Assembly (NCBI GenBank): GCA_947623765.1
Contig: CANQIG010000143.1
Location: 1 to 5,370 of the forward strand
Length of the DNA: 5,370 nucleotides
Source: an uncultured Clostridia bacterium
GTDB lineage: Bacteria > Bacillota > Clostridia > Oscillospirales > Acutalibacteraceae
Reading direction: 5' to 3'
The position numbers were made by a program, and so were the translations under genes. The notes beneath the pieces were generated by a model. The model saw nothing but the letters and a program-made list of their open reading frames with translations. It ran no database searches and had not been told where the DNA came from. Below are positions 1 to 5,150 of the stretch, piece by piece; the first letter of the stretch is position 1; each line of letters opens with the position of its first letter.

Positions 1-1199
1 TTGTCCGCGTCGTAATAGGCGGTGCAGGAGCCGTAGAGCGAAGCGACATACTGGAACTCCATCCCGGCGCTGTCGAGGACGACGCCGCCCTTGCGCAGGA
101 TGTCCGTGTTGCTCGGCAGCCGGTTCCCGACGCGCACGATCGAGTTCTCCGCCGGGGTGATCACGTCTTCCTCGAGCGGGACCTCGCTCTCCTTCACGCC
201 GTCGGCGTACGTCACGCGGTAGAGCACGCGCTTCGTGCCGTCTATCCCTTCGGTAGGCGGTTCCATCTCGCCGTTCAAAAGCTCATCCGTATACTGATAT
301 TCCACCGCATACGCGAGCGGTTCGATCGAGACGAACTCCTCCGTGGTGATCCGCACGAGGCGAAGCGATGCGCCGTCCACCACATAGCCGTCCGGGTCGA
401 CGGTCTCGCCGCCCGCGATCAGCCGGTCTTCCTCCGCAAACGCGATGCCGAGCGACCCGAGCACGTCCGCCCAGGTGGACGCCGCGCCCGCAAAGGGGAC
501 CGTGCGCCCGTCCGCCGTCACTGTGAGCTCCGCGTAGCGGCCCACGCGCACGCGCATCCCGTCTTCGAGGAGCGTCTCCGCCGGGGGCGTCACGCTGTCC
601 TGCGCACCGAGGGCGATCCCGTTCTCGCGCAGGAGATCTCCGACGGTCCCGCCGAGCATCTCGCGCCGCACGCGCACGCCGTCCGCGTCGAGCGTCACGT
701 TGTTCATCCGCGTGATCGAGACGTTGGTGTCGCTCATCAGCGCCGTCCCGAGGGGCGGTTCTACGTGGTCCCGCACGCCGACCGGCCAGCTGTTCGCGGC
801 CAGCACGTCGGAGAGCGCCGCGCCCTGATCCGCGACGAACGTTCCCGTCTCATCGCCGTCCCGGACCGAGACCCGCACCGAACGGTGGACGGTCATCGTC
901 CCGGAGGCCATATCAAATTCATAGGAATCGATATCGGAAAGCGGAGCCATGCCTTCGGTCTCCGCGCGGGCCAGCACGTTCTCTGCGGTGAGGCCCATCA
1001 TATTGAACGTATACACCGTCCCGCCGTCGATGACGGTCACGTTGACCGCGTTCGCCACCGCCGTGACGACGGACGTCACCGTGATGGCCATGACCAGCGC
1101 GCAGACGATGATCCACCTAGCCCGCGCCGTCAGCCGGCGGTACCTGCGGTTCTCCGCAGAGGTCGCCATGCGCTGCTCGGGCTGTCTTAAATGCCGCAC
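1..1199 (-). CDS. YabE-type protein with DUF348 repeats and a G5 domain; C-terminus outside window
   Basis: 399 codons are visible and the frame continues past base 1. A short basic N-terminus is followed by one hydrophobic segment (about residues 29-50, WIIVCALVMAITV...), a signal anchor or signal peptide. Four ubiquitin-like DUF348 repeats follow at about 52-105, 106-165, 166-220 and 223-284, recognisable from DG...TVGDLL and LLEDGMRVRV patterns. A G5 domain lies at about 287-358 (VEYQYTDELLNGE, GTKRVLYRVTYADGV). The last visible residues, LYGSCTAYYDAD, look like the start of a 3D (barwin-like) domain. In the YabE/Rpf-like family this architecture belongs to exported peptidoglycan-cleaving or stationary-phase survival proteins; the catalytic part is not in view, so activity is inferred. 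I chose the GTG at 1199 over the ATG at 1169 because AAAGGAG lies nine bases before the GTG, while the ATG has no ribosome-binding site. Family assignment is firm; four repeats, rather than the three of B. subtilis YabE, is a mild oddity. Confidence 0.88.
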   Translation of the reverse strand, partial: MRHLRQPEQRMATSAENRRYRRLTARARWIIVCALVMAITVTSVVTAVANAVNVTVIDGGTVYTFNMMGLTAENVLARAETEGMAPLSDIDSYEFDMASGTMTVHRSVRVSVRDGDETGTFVADQGAALSDVLAANSWPVGVRDHVEPPLGTALMSDTNVSITRMNNVTLDADGVRVRREMLGGTVGDLLRENGIALGAQDSVTPPAETLLEDGMRVRVGRYAELTVTADGRTVPFAGAASTWADVLGSLGIAFAEEDRLIAGGETVDPDGYVVDGASLRLVRITTEEFVSIEPLAYAVEYQYTDELLNGEMEPPTEGIDGTKRVLYRVTYADGVKESEVPLEEDVITPAENSIVRVGNRLPSNTDILRKGGVVLDSAGMEFQYVASLYGSCTAYYDAD

Positions 1200-1208
1200 C
1201 GGAACCCG

Positions 1209-1215
1209 CTCCTTT
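1209..1215 (-). promoter_or_regulatory. Ribosome-binding site of the YabE-like gene (decides a GTG start)
   Basis: AAAGGAG on the minus strand is followed by nine bases and then GTG at 1199. This is a near-consensus Shine-Dalgarno at a usable distance. The in-frame ATG thirty bases downstream has none, so the GTG is the likelier start. Confidence 0.75.
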
Positions 1216-1225
1216 CCGATAGGAT

Positions 1226-1260
1226 CTCCCTCCCGCGCCGCTCGACGCCGGGGGAGAGAG
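1226..1260 (-). other. Imperfect stem-loop in the leader of the YabE-like gene
   Basis: Fifteen-base arms (1226-1240 and 1246-1260) pair at twelve Watson-Crick positions plus one G-U, around a five-base loop (minus strand TCGAG). It lies in the roughly 93-base untranslated leader, about ten bases upstream of the ribosome-binding site. It could stabilise the transcript or tune initiation. I recognise no known riboswitch consensus here, including the c-di-AMP (ydaO) motif sometimes found before such genes. Confidence 0.4.
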
Positions 1261-1298
1261 GCCATGGAAAAAACTTCCTTTTCGAGGCTTCTGCAGTA

Positions 1299-1327
1299 AG
1301 TATAGCGGCATTTTGTTGTTCAGTCAA
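1299..1327 (-). promoter_or_regulatory. Sigma-A type promoter of the YabE-like gene
   Basis: On the minus strand TTGACT (1327-1322) is separated by exactly 17 bases from TATACT (1304-1299), one mismatch from consensus in each hexamer. Transcription would start near 1292, giving a leader of about 93 bases before the GTG at 1199. It lies in AT-rich DNA and points at the only gene downstream. This is the clearest promoter in the window. Confidence 0.8.
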
Positions 1328-1344
1328 GTTTTTGAAAAGTCAAA

Positions 1345-1365
1345 ATTTGTGCGTTTTGCACAAAT
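1345..1365. promoter_or_regulatory. Perfect inverted repeat upstream of the promoter, operator-like
   Basis: Eight-base arms ATTTGTGC and GCACAAAT flank a five-base spacer. The centre (1355) lies about 63 bases upstream of the inferred transcription start, where class I activators of the Crp/Fnr type often bind, and TTTGTGC/GCACAAA loosely recalls such sites. Binding by any specific protein is inference; the symmetry is directly visible. Confidence 0.4.
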
Positions 1366-1462
1366 ACGCATAAAAATCAGATTTACATAACCCCGGATTT
1401 GACATTTTTGCAGCTTTTTATTTGACCAAAATGAAGCATCCCAAAAAATTTCTCTGTGCATT

Positions 1463-1479
1463 TTGCAAAAATTTTGCAA
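1463..1479. repeat. 17-base palindrome TTGCAAAA-A-TTTTGCAA
   Basis: Perfect eight-base arms surround a single central A. The same sequence contains ATTTTGCAA twice, 11 bases apart (1460 and 1471), so the two halves face the same side of the helix. This is typical of a dimeric repressor site, but no regulator gene is in view to assign it to. Confidence 0.4.
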
Positions 1480-1510
1480 CCGCCGTCACGCGAATATTTG
1501 TTCTGTCTTT

Positions 1511-1542
1511 CATGAAAATGCATACAGATTCGTATTTTCATG
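1511..1542. repeat. Inverted repeat, 11-base arms, 10-base loop
   Basis: CATGAAAATGC (1511-1521) pairs with GTATTTTCATG (1532-1542) through ten Watson-Crick pairs and one G-U. It could form a stem-loop in RNA from either strand. No T-tract follows on either side, so it is not an obvious terminator. Confidence 0.4.
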
Positions 1543-1600
1543 CGAGAGAGCGGCAAAATTCGGGGAATTTCCCGAAAGTATGCGTATATTATTCCGAAAA

Positions 1601-1624
1601 GGCGAAAACCTGCCATTTTCCGCC
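1601..1624. repeat. Imperfect inverted repeat next to the SD-containing hairpin
   Basis: GGCGAAAA (1601-1608) pairs with TTTTCCGCC (1616-1624) with one bulged base around a seven-base loop. It directly abuts the perfect hairpin at 1625-1654, so RNA from this region could form two stacked stem-loops. Confidence 0.35.
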
Positions 1625-1654
1625 ATTTTGTAAAGGTAACCTCCTTTACAAAAT
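1625..1654 (-). promoter_or_regulatory. Perfect 12-bp hairpin enclosing a consensus Shine-Dalgarno
   Basis: ATTTTGTAAAGG (1625-1636) and CCTTTACAAAAT (1643-1654) are exact reverse complements with a six-base loop. Read on the minus strand, the left arm and loop contain AAAGGAGGT, which matches the 16S anti-Shine-Dalgarno almost completely. An ATG at 1626-1624 follows 13 bases after GGAGG and opens a 38-codon frame ending at 1510. If transcribed, the stem would hide the ribosome-binding site. Whether the small frame is translated is doubtful: it has no recognisable features and the spacing is long. The hairpin may instead be the end of a small dispersed repeat. Confidence 0.45.
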
Positions 1655-1660
1655 CGAATT

Positions 1661-1983
1661 TCCTCGAACGCGCCTACTGTGTCTGGTGTCTTTTCGTTCC
1701 ACACCGACAAGGTCTATGGTTTTTCGGGCAAAAACGCGGCCTTCGAAAGCCGAAAGCGGGCCTCCATAACCGCCCATAACCTTTCCCGAGCGGCGGTCTT
1801 CGGAAATTACGGTAAACCGATGCATACTATGCAGGGATTTGCGGAAAGATACCCGCCGCCGTGCGTTTTCGACCGCGTTCGACTTGGCAAAGCCCAGCGG
1901 GACCGGCCCGAGGTCCCCGTCTGCCGCAAAGACTGAAAAGCTCTCAGAACGGGCTGCGCGCCGGAAATACGCCGCAAAACCGC
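1661..1983. other. Intergenic stretch without a recognisable gene
   Basis: No frame here resembles a known protein. An 85-codon plus-strand frame (1679-1936, GTG start) has no ribosome-binding site, and overlapping frames are equally open. A GGGACC...GGTCCC inverted repeat (1899-1917) is the only compact hairpin and lacks a T-tract. The last forty or so bases (1941-1983) still resemble the spacers of the adjacent tandem array (for example GCCGCAAAACCGC against GCGCAAACCCGC), so the duplicated unit extends slightly into this stretch. Confidence 0.5.
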
Positions 1984-2138
1984 CTACGCCCCATGTGCGC
2001 CCGCCGGCCAGAGTCCGCGAAGATATGTGGTGATCTCCCGCGCCGCCGTCTCGTGCGCGAGCGGGCCGGGGTGGAAGCGGCAGCCCCGGTGGGGAAGGTC
2101 GTCAGTCAGCGAGAGATACGCGGCGCAGCGGTCGCCGG
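1984..2138 (-). pseudogene. SGNH hydrolase C-terminal fragment, outermost copy
   Basis: The frame reads GDRCAAYLSLTDD, then HRGCRFHPG with the catalytic-His motif, then ETAAREITTYLRGLWP and the stop at 1984. Upstream of GDR the sequence no longer matches the gene, and there is no ribosome-binding site or start. The frame is intact over the copied part, but it lacks the nucleophile Ser, Gly and Asn blocks, so it cannot be a hydrolase alone. Confidence 0.8.
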
Positions 2139-2180
2139 GCTGGCGCTCAGAAAAAGCCCGCCAAGAGCGCGCAAACCCGC

Positions 2181-2335
2181 CTACGCCCCGCGCACGCGAC
2201 CTTACCAAAAGGTACGAAGATACGCGGTGATCTCCCGCGCCGCCGTCTCGTGGGCGAGCGGGCCGGGGTGGAAGCGGCAGCCCCGGTGGGGCAGGTCGTC
2301 GGTCAGGGAGAGATACGCGGCGCTGCGGTCGCCGG
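2181..2335 (-). pseudogene. SGNH hydrolase C-terminal fragment, third copy, early stop
   Basis: The copy reads GDRSAAYLSLTDD, the HRGCRFHPG motif and ETAAREITAYLRTFW, then meets an in-frame TAA at 2204-2202. That is seven codons before the position equivalent to the real stop (2183-2181). It has no gap relative to the gene. Upstream it shares its spacer-like flank with the outermost copy rather than with the gene. It is a non-coding remnant. Confidence 0.8.
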
Positions 2336-2379
2336 TCGCGGCACTGGAAAAGCCCGCCAATAGAGCGGCGCAAACCCGG

Positions 2380-2574
2380 CTATACCTCGCGCACGCGATC
2401 TGGCAAGAGGTCGCGAAGGAACGCAGCGCTCTCCCGCGCCGCCGTCTCGTGCGCGAGCGGGCCGGGGTGGAGCCGGCAGCCCCGGTGGGGCAGGTCGTCG
2501 GTCAGGGAGAGATACGCCGTATTTCGGTCGCCGGTCTCGCGGCGGAACGCTTCGACCGCGCCGCGCAGGGTATC
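2380..2574 (-). pseudogene. SGNH hydrolase C-terminal fragment, first copy after the gene
   Basis: This is the longest copy. It reads TLRGAVEAFRRETGDRN, the HRGCRLHPG motif (Phe to Leu beside the catalytic His) and the stop at 2380. Its frame stays open upstream through the spacer to 2661, overlapping the end of the real gene one base out of phase. The only starts there are weak (TTG at 2661, no ribosome-binding site). Changes against the gene include Ile to Ser, Tyr to Phe and Trp to Leu in the final helix, which suggests relaxed constraint. Confidence 0.75.
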
Positions 2575-2633
2575 TGCACAAGCGCGGTCGGATGTCCCGC
2601 GTCCGAGCGGCCCGCCATAGCACGCCGGACCGC

Positions 2634-3752
2634 CTACGCCCCGCGCACGCGGTCCGGCCAAAGTCCGCGAAGGTAAGCCGCGATCTCCCGCGCCGCTGTC
2701 TCGTGCGCGAGCGGGCCGGGGTGGAACCGGCAGCCCCGGTGTGGCAGGTCGTCAGTCAGCGAGAGATACGCCGCGTTTCGGTCGCCGGTCTCGCGGCGGA
2801 ACGCTTCGACCGCGCTGCGGAGCGTCTCTTCGAGCTCGTGTCCGAGCATCCCGTAGACCCAGATCAGCTGTGCATTGGGGCTGCATTGGCGCAGCGTTCG
2901 GAGGAACGAAACCGCCGCTTTCCCGAGCCGCGCGAGGTCCTCGGGGTGGAAGGAGCCGTCCGGCAGGGTGCGGTTCCCGAACGTCTCCCCGGTCTCCGGG
3001 ACGGTGAACGGCGGCTGGCCGAACGCGCCGCAGTCGTTCGTCCCGAGGTTGATGAGGACCGCGTCCGGCTGCCACGCGGAAAAGTCGTTTGCCGCGTTCG
3101 CGCCGAGCGCGCGGTTGCGCTCGCCCGTCAGCACGCCGCAGACCTCTTTATAATAAGAAGGGAGCGCGCAGCGCGGGTCGTTGTTCCACCCGCAGCAGAC
3201 GCCCCACCCGCTCTGCGAGAGGATGCGGAAGTCCGCGCCGAGCGCGAGCGCCGTCCGGTAGGCGTAGTTCTTCTCGATGGAGAAGAACGGGGAGACCCAG
3301 TCCGTCTCCTCCCGCGCGCCGATGTCGCCCTCGCCGCTCGTGATGCTGTCCCCGATGAACTCGAGCTTCAGCGCCGGTTCCGGGACCGCGAGGAACGTCC
3401 CGTCGGATTCAACCGAGACGATCTGCAGGAGGCTTTCGGGGTCCGCGGGCTGTGCCTGCGTGTCCTTCAAAATGCGGACGCGCTTCGGCACGGCGGGGTC
3501 CATCCCGCGGAACACGCAGACGCGCTCCGTCCCCTTCTGCGCCATCCGGCGGGAGAGGATCACGCCGTTCAGCTCGAACGAATACCACGGCTCATAGAGC
3601 GACCAGTCCGCGCGCATCTCGACCCAGAGCTCCGACGCGCGGACGATGAGCTCCAGCCCCGCGCCCGTCCACAAGAGCGAAAGCGGAGATCGCTCTCCGC
3701 CCGTTCGCCCCAAAACGCGGTGCGGGATCGCGTCGATCCGCACGCGCTTCAT
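2634..3752 (-). CDS. SGNH/GDSL hydrolase with CE2-like N-terminal domain (probable carbohydrate esterase)
   Basis: The protein has 372 residues. The N-terminal part (about 25-125, IRASELWVEMRADW-like strands) resembles the jelly-roll domain of carbohydrate esterase family 2. The SGNH domain follows, with block I GDSITSG (nucleophile Ser136), the block II glycine in SQSGWG (about 182-184), block III GTND (Asn239) and block V His344 in FHP. CE2 enzymes remove acetyl groups from plant or microbial polysaccharides; the substrate here is inferred. No signal peptide is visible, so the enzyme is probably cytoplasmic. No Asp lies two or three residues before His344 (CRFH), so a Ser-His dyad or an Asp elsewhere is likely. 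The start ATG (3752) overlaps the peptidase stop as ATGA, with GAGG seven bases upstream. Its last 155 bases are repeated three times downstream. Fold assignment is firm; CE2 membership is likely. Confidence 0.88.
   Translation of the reverse strand: MKRVRIDAIPHRVLGRTGGERSPLSLLWTGAGLELIVRASELWVEMRADWSLYEPWYSFELNGVILSRRMAQKGTERVCVFRGMDPAVPKRVRILKDTQAQPADPESLLQIVSVESDGTFLAVPEPALKLEFIGDSITSGEGDIGAREETDWVSPFFSIEKNYAYRTALALGADFRILSQSGWGVCCGWNNDPRCALPSYYKEVCGVLTGERNRALGANAANDFSAWQPDAVLINLGTNDCGAFGQPPFTVPETGETFGNRTLPDGSFHPEDLARLGKAAVSFLRTLRQCSPNAQLIWVYGMLGHELEETLRSAVEAFRRETGDRNAAYLSLTDDLPHRGCRFHPGPLAHETAAREIAAYLRGLWPDRVRGA
3749..3752 (-). promoter_or_regulatory. ATGA stop-start overlap coupling peptidase and esterase
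   Basis: The TGA of the peptidase (3751-3749) and the ATG of the esterase (3752-3750) share bases. The esterase ribosome-binding site lies within the last peptidase codons. This arrangement normally means one transcript and coupled translation. Confidence 0.85.
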
Positions 3753-5035
3753 TTCTTTTCCTCTTTCCGGTCGAGCTCGGCCATCTCTTTCTTATAGAGA
3801 TACTTGTCGACGTCTTCTTTGATGTTCTCCGGGATCTTCTTCTCCACCGGGAAGCTCTCCGCATTGACGAGCGCGTCCGAGATCGCGAGCACCGCCGCGA
3901 CGGTCTTCCCGAGCGCTTCGGCGCTGAGGAAATCCATCGTGTCGAAGCGGTTGTGGATGAACGACGCGCCCGGCGCGCCGCTGCGGATGAAGCTGATCGC
4001 CGGGACGCCGCAGTCCGCGAAGGGGATGCAGTCGGAGGAGTAGATGCTCTGCTTCACCGCGACCGGCAGCCCGTGGATCTGATAGAAGTAATCCGCGAAA
4101 TGCGCGAGGTCCTCGCCGCCCGTGACGAGCAGCGCGTCATGCCCGAGGACCGGCCCGCCCACGTCGACGTTGATCATCAGCGCGTGCTTTTCGAGCGCTT
4201 CCCTGTTCGCTTTGACGTACGCCCAGCTGCCCTCGAGTCCGATCTCCTCGCTGCCGTACCAGTTGAACTGCAGCGTGCGCTTCGGGGGATGCTGCATGAA
4301 ATACCGCGCCGCCTCCATGATGATGACGGAGCCCGCGCCGTTGTCGAAGACGCCCTTCGAGAACTCCACCGAGTCGTAGTGCGCGCCGAAGGAGATGACC
4401 TCCTCCGGGAAATCGGTGCCGGGGACCGTCGCCGTGACGTTGTGGCTCGTGCGCTTGACGTTTTCGTTTTTCAGCGTGATCTTCGCCTTGGAAGCGCCCA
4501 TCTCCACGAGCTCCTTCGCGTCCGCGACGCGCAGCTGCACGGCGGGGAGGTTCCCGTACCGCCGCACCTGCGCGCGGAGCTTCCGCTGGTGCAGGTCGGT
4601 CTCGTCGAGCTTGTCGCGCAGCGACCCGTCCATCGTGACGATGCCCGCGACGCCCGCTTCGATCAGCTTGCGGAACAGCGGGATACGCAGCCCGCCGTTG
4701 ACGAGCACAATCTTGCCCTTCGCGCGCCTGAGGTTCACCGGAAGGCCGTCCTCCACATAGAGGAAATCGGCAGTGAGGCCCTCCTCCGGCGTGTTCTCAG
4801 CGCACTGGTAGCCGCGCACGGTATACGATTTCCGGTACGGCTCGAGGACCTCGAAGCTCGCCTCGACCTCCCCGGTCTCGATCTCGAACGGCTCGATGGC
4901 GGCGGCGAGCCCGAAGCTCTCGCATTCCGCTTTCAGGATCTCAGCGGCCTTTGCCTCCTCCGGGCTGCCCGCGACGCGCGTGAACCCGATCTTCTGCAGC
5001 AGGGCGAACGCCCGCTGTTCGTCATAGTTTTTCAT
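3749..5035 (-). CDS. M28 family zinc metallopeptidase (aminopeptidase-like) with PA-like insert
   Basis: The protein has 428 residues. An N-terminal segment (1-60) precedes a PA-like insert (about 85-190, GKIVLVNGG and AGVAGIVTMDGS), as in many M28 exopeptidases. The catalytic core carries HYDS (metal His219, Asp221), DNGAG (bridging Asp231), GSEEIG (general base Glu263, metal Glu264), NVDVGG (Asp291) and IHNRFD (His361), so the di-zinc site looks complete. Enzymes of this family cleave N-terminal residues from peptides; the specificity cannot be read from sequence. There is no signal peptide, which suggests cytoplasmic processing of imported peptides. The C-terminal tail (about 395-428) is rich in Lys and Glu. 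The start ATG at 5035 has AAAGGA eight bases upstream; the ATG at 5044 overlaps that site and is rejected. The stop overlaps the next gene's start by four bases. Confidence 0.92.
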   Translation of the reverse strand: MKNYDEQRAFALLQKIGFTRVAGSPEEAKAAEILKAECESFGLAAAIEPFEIETGEVEASFEVLEPYRKSYTVRGYQCAENTPEEGLTADFLYVEDGLPVNLRRAKGKIVLVNGGLRIPLFRKLIEAGVAGIVTMDGSLRDKLDETDLHQRKLRAQVRRYGNLPAVQLRVADAKELVEMGASKAKITLKNENVKRTSHNVTATVPGTDFPEEVISFGAHYDSVEFSKGVFDNGAGSVIIMEAARYFMQHPPKRTLQFNWYGSEEIGLEGSWAYVKANREALEKHALMINVDVGGPVLGHDALLVTGGEDLAHFADYFYQIHGLPVAVKQSIYSSDCIPFADCGVPAISFIRSGAPGASFIHNRFDTMDFLSAEALGKTVAAVLAISDALVNAESFPVEKKIPENIKEDVDKYLYKKEMAELDRKEEKK

Positions 5036-5041
5036 TGCTCT

Positions 5042-5050
5042 CATCCTTTC
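5042..5050 (-). promoter_or_regulatory. Ribosome-binding site of the M28 peptidase gene
   Basis: GGAAAGGAT on the minus strand contains AAAGGA eight bases before the ATG at 5035. It fixes the start at MKNYD rather than at longer in-frame candidates that would run through the stem-loops. Confidence 0.7.
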
Positions 5051-5067
5051 CGGTCTAAGCGGACTCT

Positions 5068-5089
5068 GCGAAGGGTCAAAGCCCTTCGC
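5068..5089. other. Perfect 8-bp stem-loop upstream of the peptidase start
   Basis: GCGAAGGG (5068-5075) and CCCTTCGC (5082-5089) flank a six-base loop. The stem ends about 17 bases before the ribosome-binding site on the minus strand. There is no T-tract, so it is more likely a leader structure than a terminator. Its outer arm overlaps an alternative GCGGA/TCCGC pairing. Confidence 0.45.
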
Positions 5090-5117
5090 GGAAAGCTCCG
5101 CCGTTTCCAAAGCGGCC

Positions 5118-5150
5118 CTCTGCCCGCACGGAGCTTCCGCGCGGGCAGAG
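5118..5150 (-). terminator. Strong stem-loop, possible terminator of the upstream gene
   Basis: CTCTGCCCGC (5118-5127) and GCGGGCAGAG (5141-5150) pair perfectly. After one mismatch the stem continues with CGGA/TCCG around a three-base loop. It begins 43 bases after the stop of the upstream gene. No run of T follows on the minus strand (GGCCGCTTTGG), so termination is uncertain and a 3'-end-stabilising or leader role is possible. Confidence 0.45.

Larger units (their letters stand above)
1328..1660. other. AT-rich intergenic block with many palindromes, no convincing gene
   Basis: This stretch contrasts sharply with the GC-rich genes around it (19 G/C of 60 in 1321-1380). Short open frames exist on both strands, overlap one another, and lack good starts or recognisable products. 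What it does hold is symmetry: inverted repeats at 1345-1365, 1463-1479, 1511-1542, 1561-1574, 1601-1624 and 1625-1654. It may be a regulatory region, a structured RNA, or a remnant of foreign DNA. No terminator T-tract or tRNA-like fold was seen. Confidence 0.6.
1984..2828 (-). repeat. Tandem array of four copies of the 3' end of the SGNH hydrolase gene
   Basis: The real gene end (2634-2788) and three downstream copies (2380-2534, 2181-2335, 1984-2138) form 155-base blocks, each from a TAG stop backwards, aligned without any gap. Over a 107-base core, hand counts give the gene against the copies as 99, 98 and 99 matches, and the two outermost copies match each other at 102 of 107. Stop-to-stop spacing is 254, 199 and 197 bases. 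The spacers are themselves related: all contain GCCCGCC followed by a GC-rich run on the plus strand. The first downstream copy shares 40 more bases with the gene (to 2574 and 2828); the outer two diverge at the same point, which suggests they arose from one already truncated unit. Confidence 0.9.

Noticed and set aside
1399..1427. Plus-strand promoter starting from TTGACA at 1399
   Set aside because: No acceptable -10 hexamer lies 16-18 bases downstream, and no plus-strand gene would be served.
1383..1616. 77-codon minus-strand frame in the AT-rich block
   Set aside because: No ribosome-binding site before its ATG, no recognisable features, and it overlaps another equally open frame.
1860..1900. 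tRNA-like GTTCGA element
   Set aside because: A lone T-loop-like hexamer without acceptor, D or anticodon stems around it.
1861..2676. 271-codon plus-strand open frame across the repeat array
   Set aside because: It lies antisense to the gene copies, has no ribosome-binding site, and its protein repeats only mirror the DNA repeats. High GC content keeps antisense frames open.
1984..2828. CRISPR-like array
   Set aside because: The repeats are 155 bases, spacers are related to each other, and the repeat is a known gene end. No cas genes are in view.
1984..2828. Diversity-generating retroelement template/variable repeat pair
   Set aside because: No reverse transcriptase is present and the differences between copies are not concentrated at adenines.
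2592..3797. 401-codon plus-strand open frame opposite the esterase
   Set aside because: It is the antisense shadow of a gene with all SGNH motifs; the composition is Arg/Ala/Pro-rich nonsense with no domain pattern.
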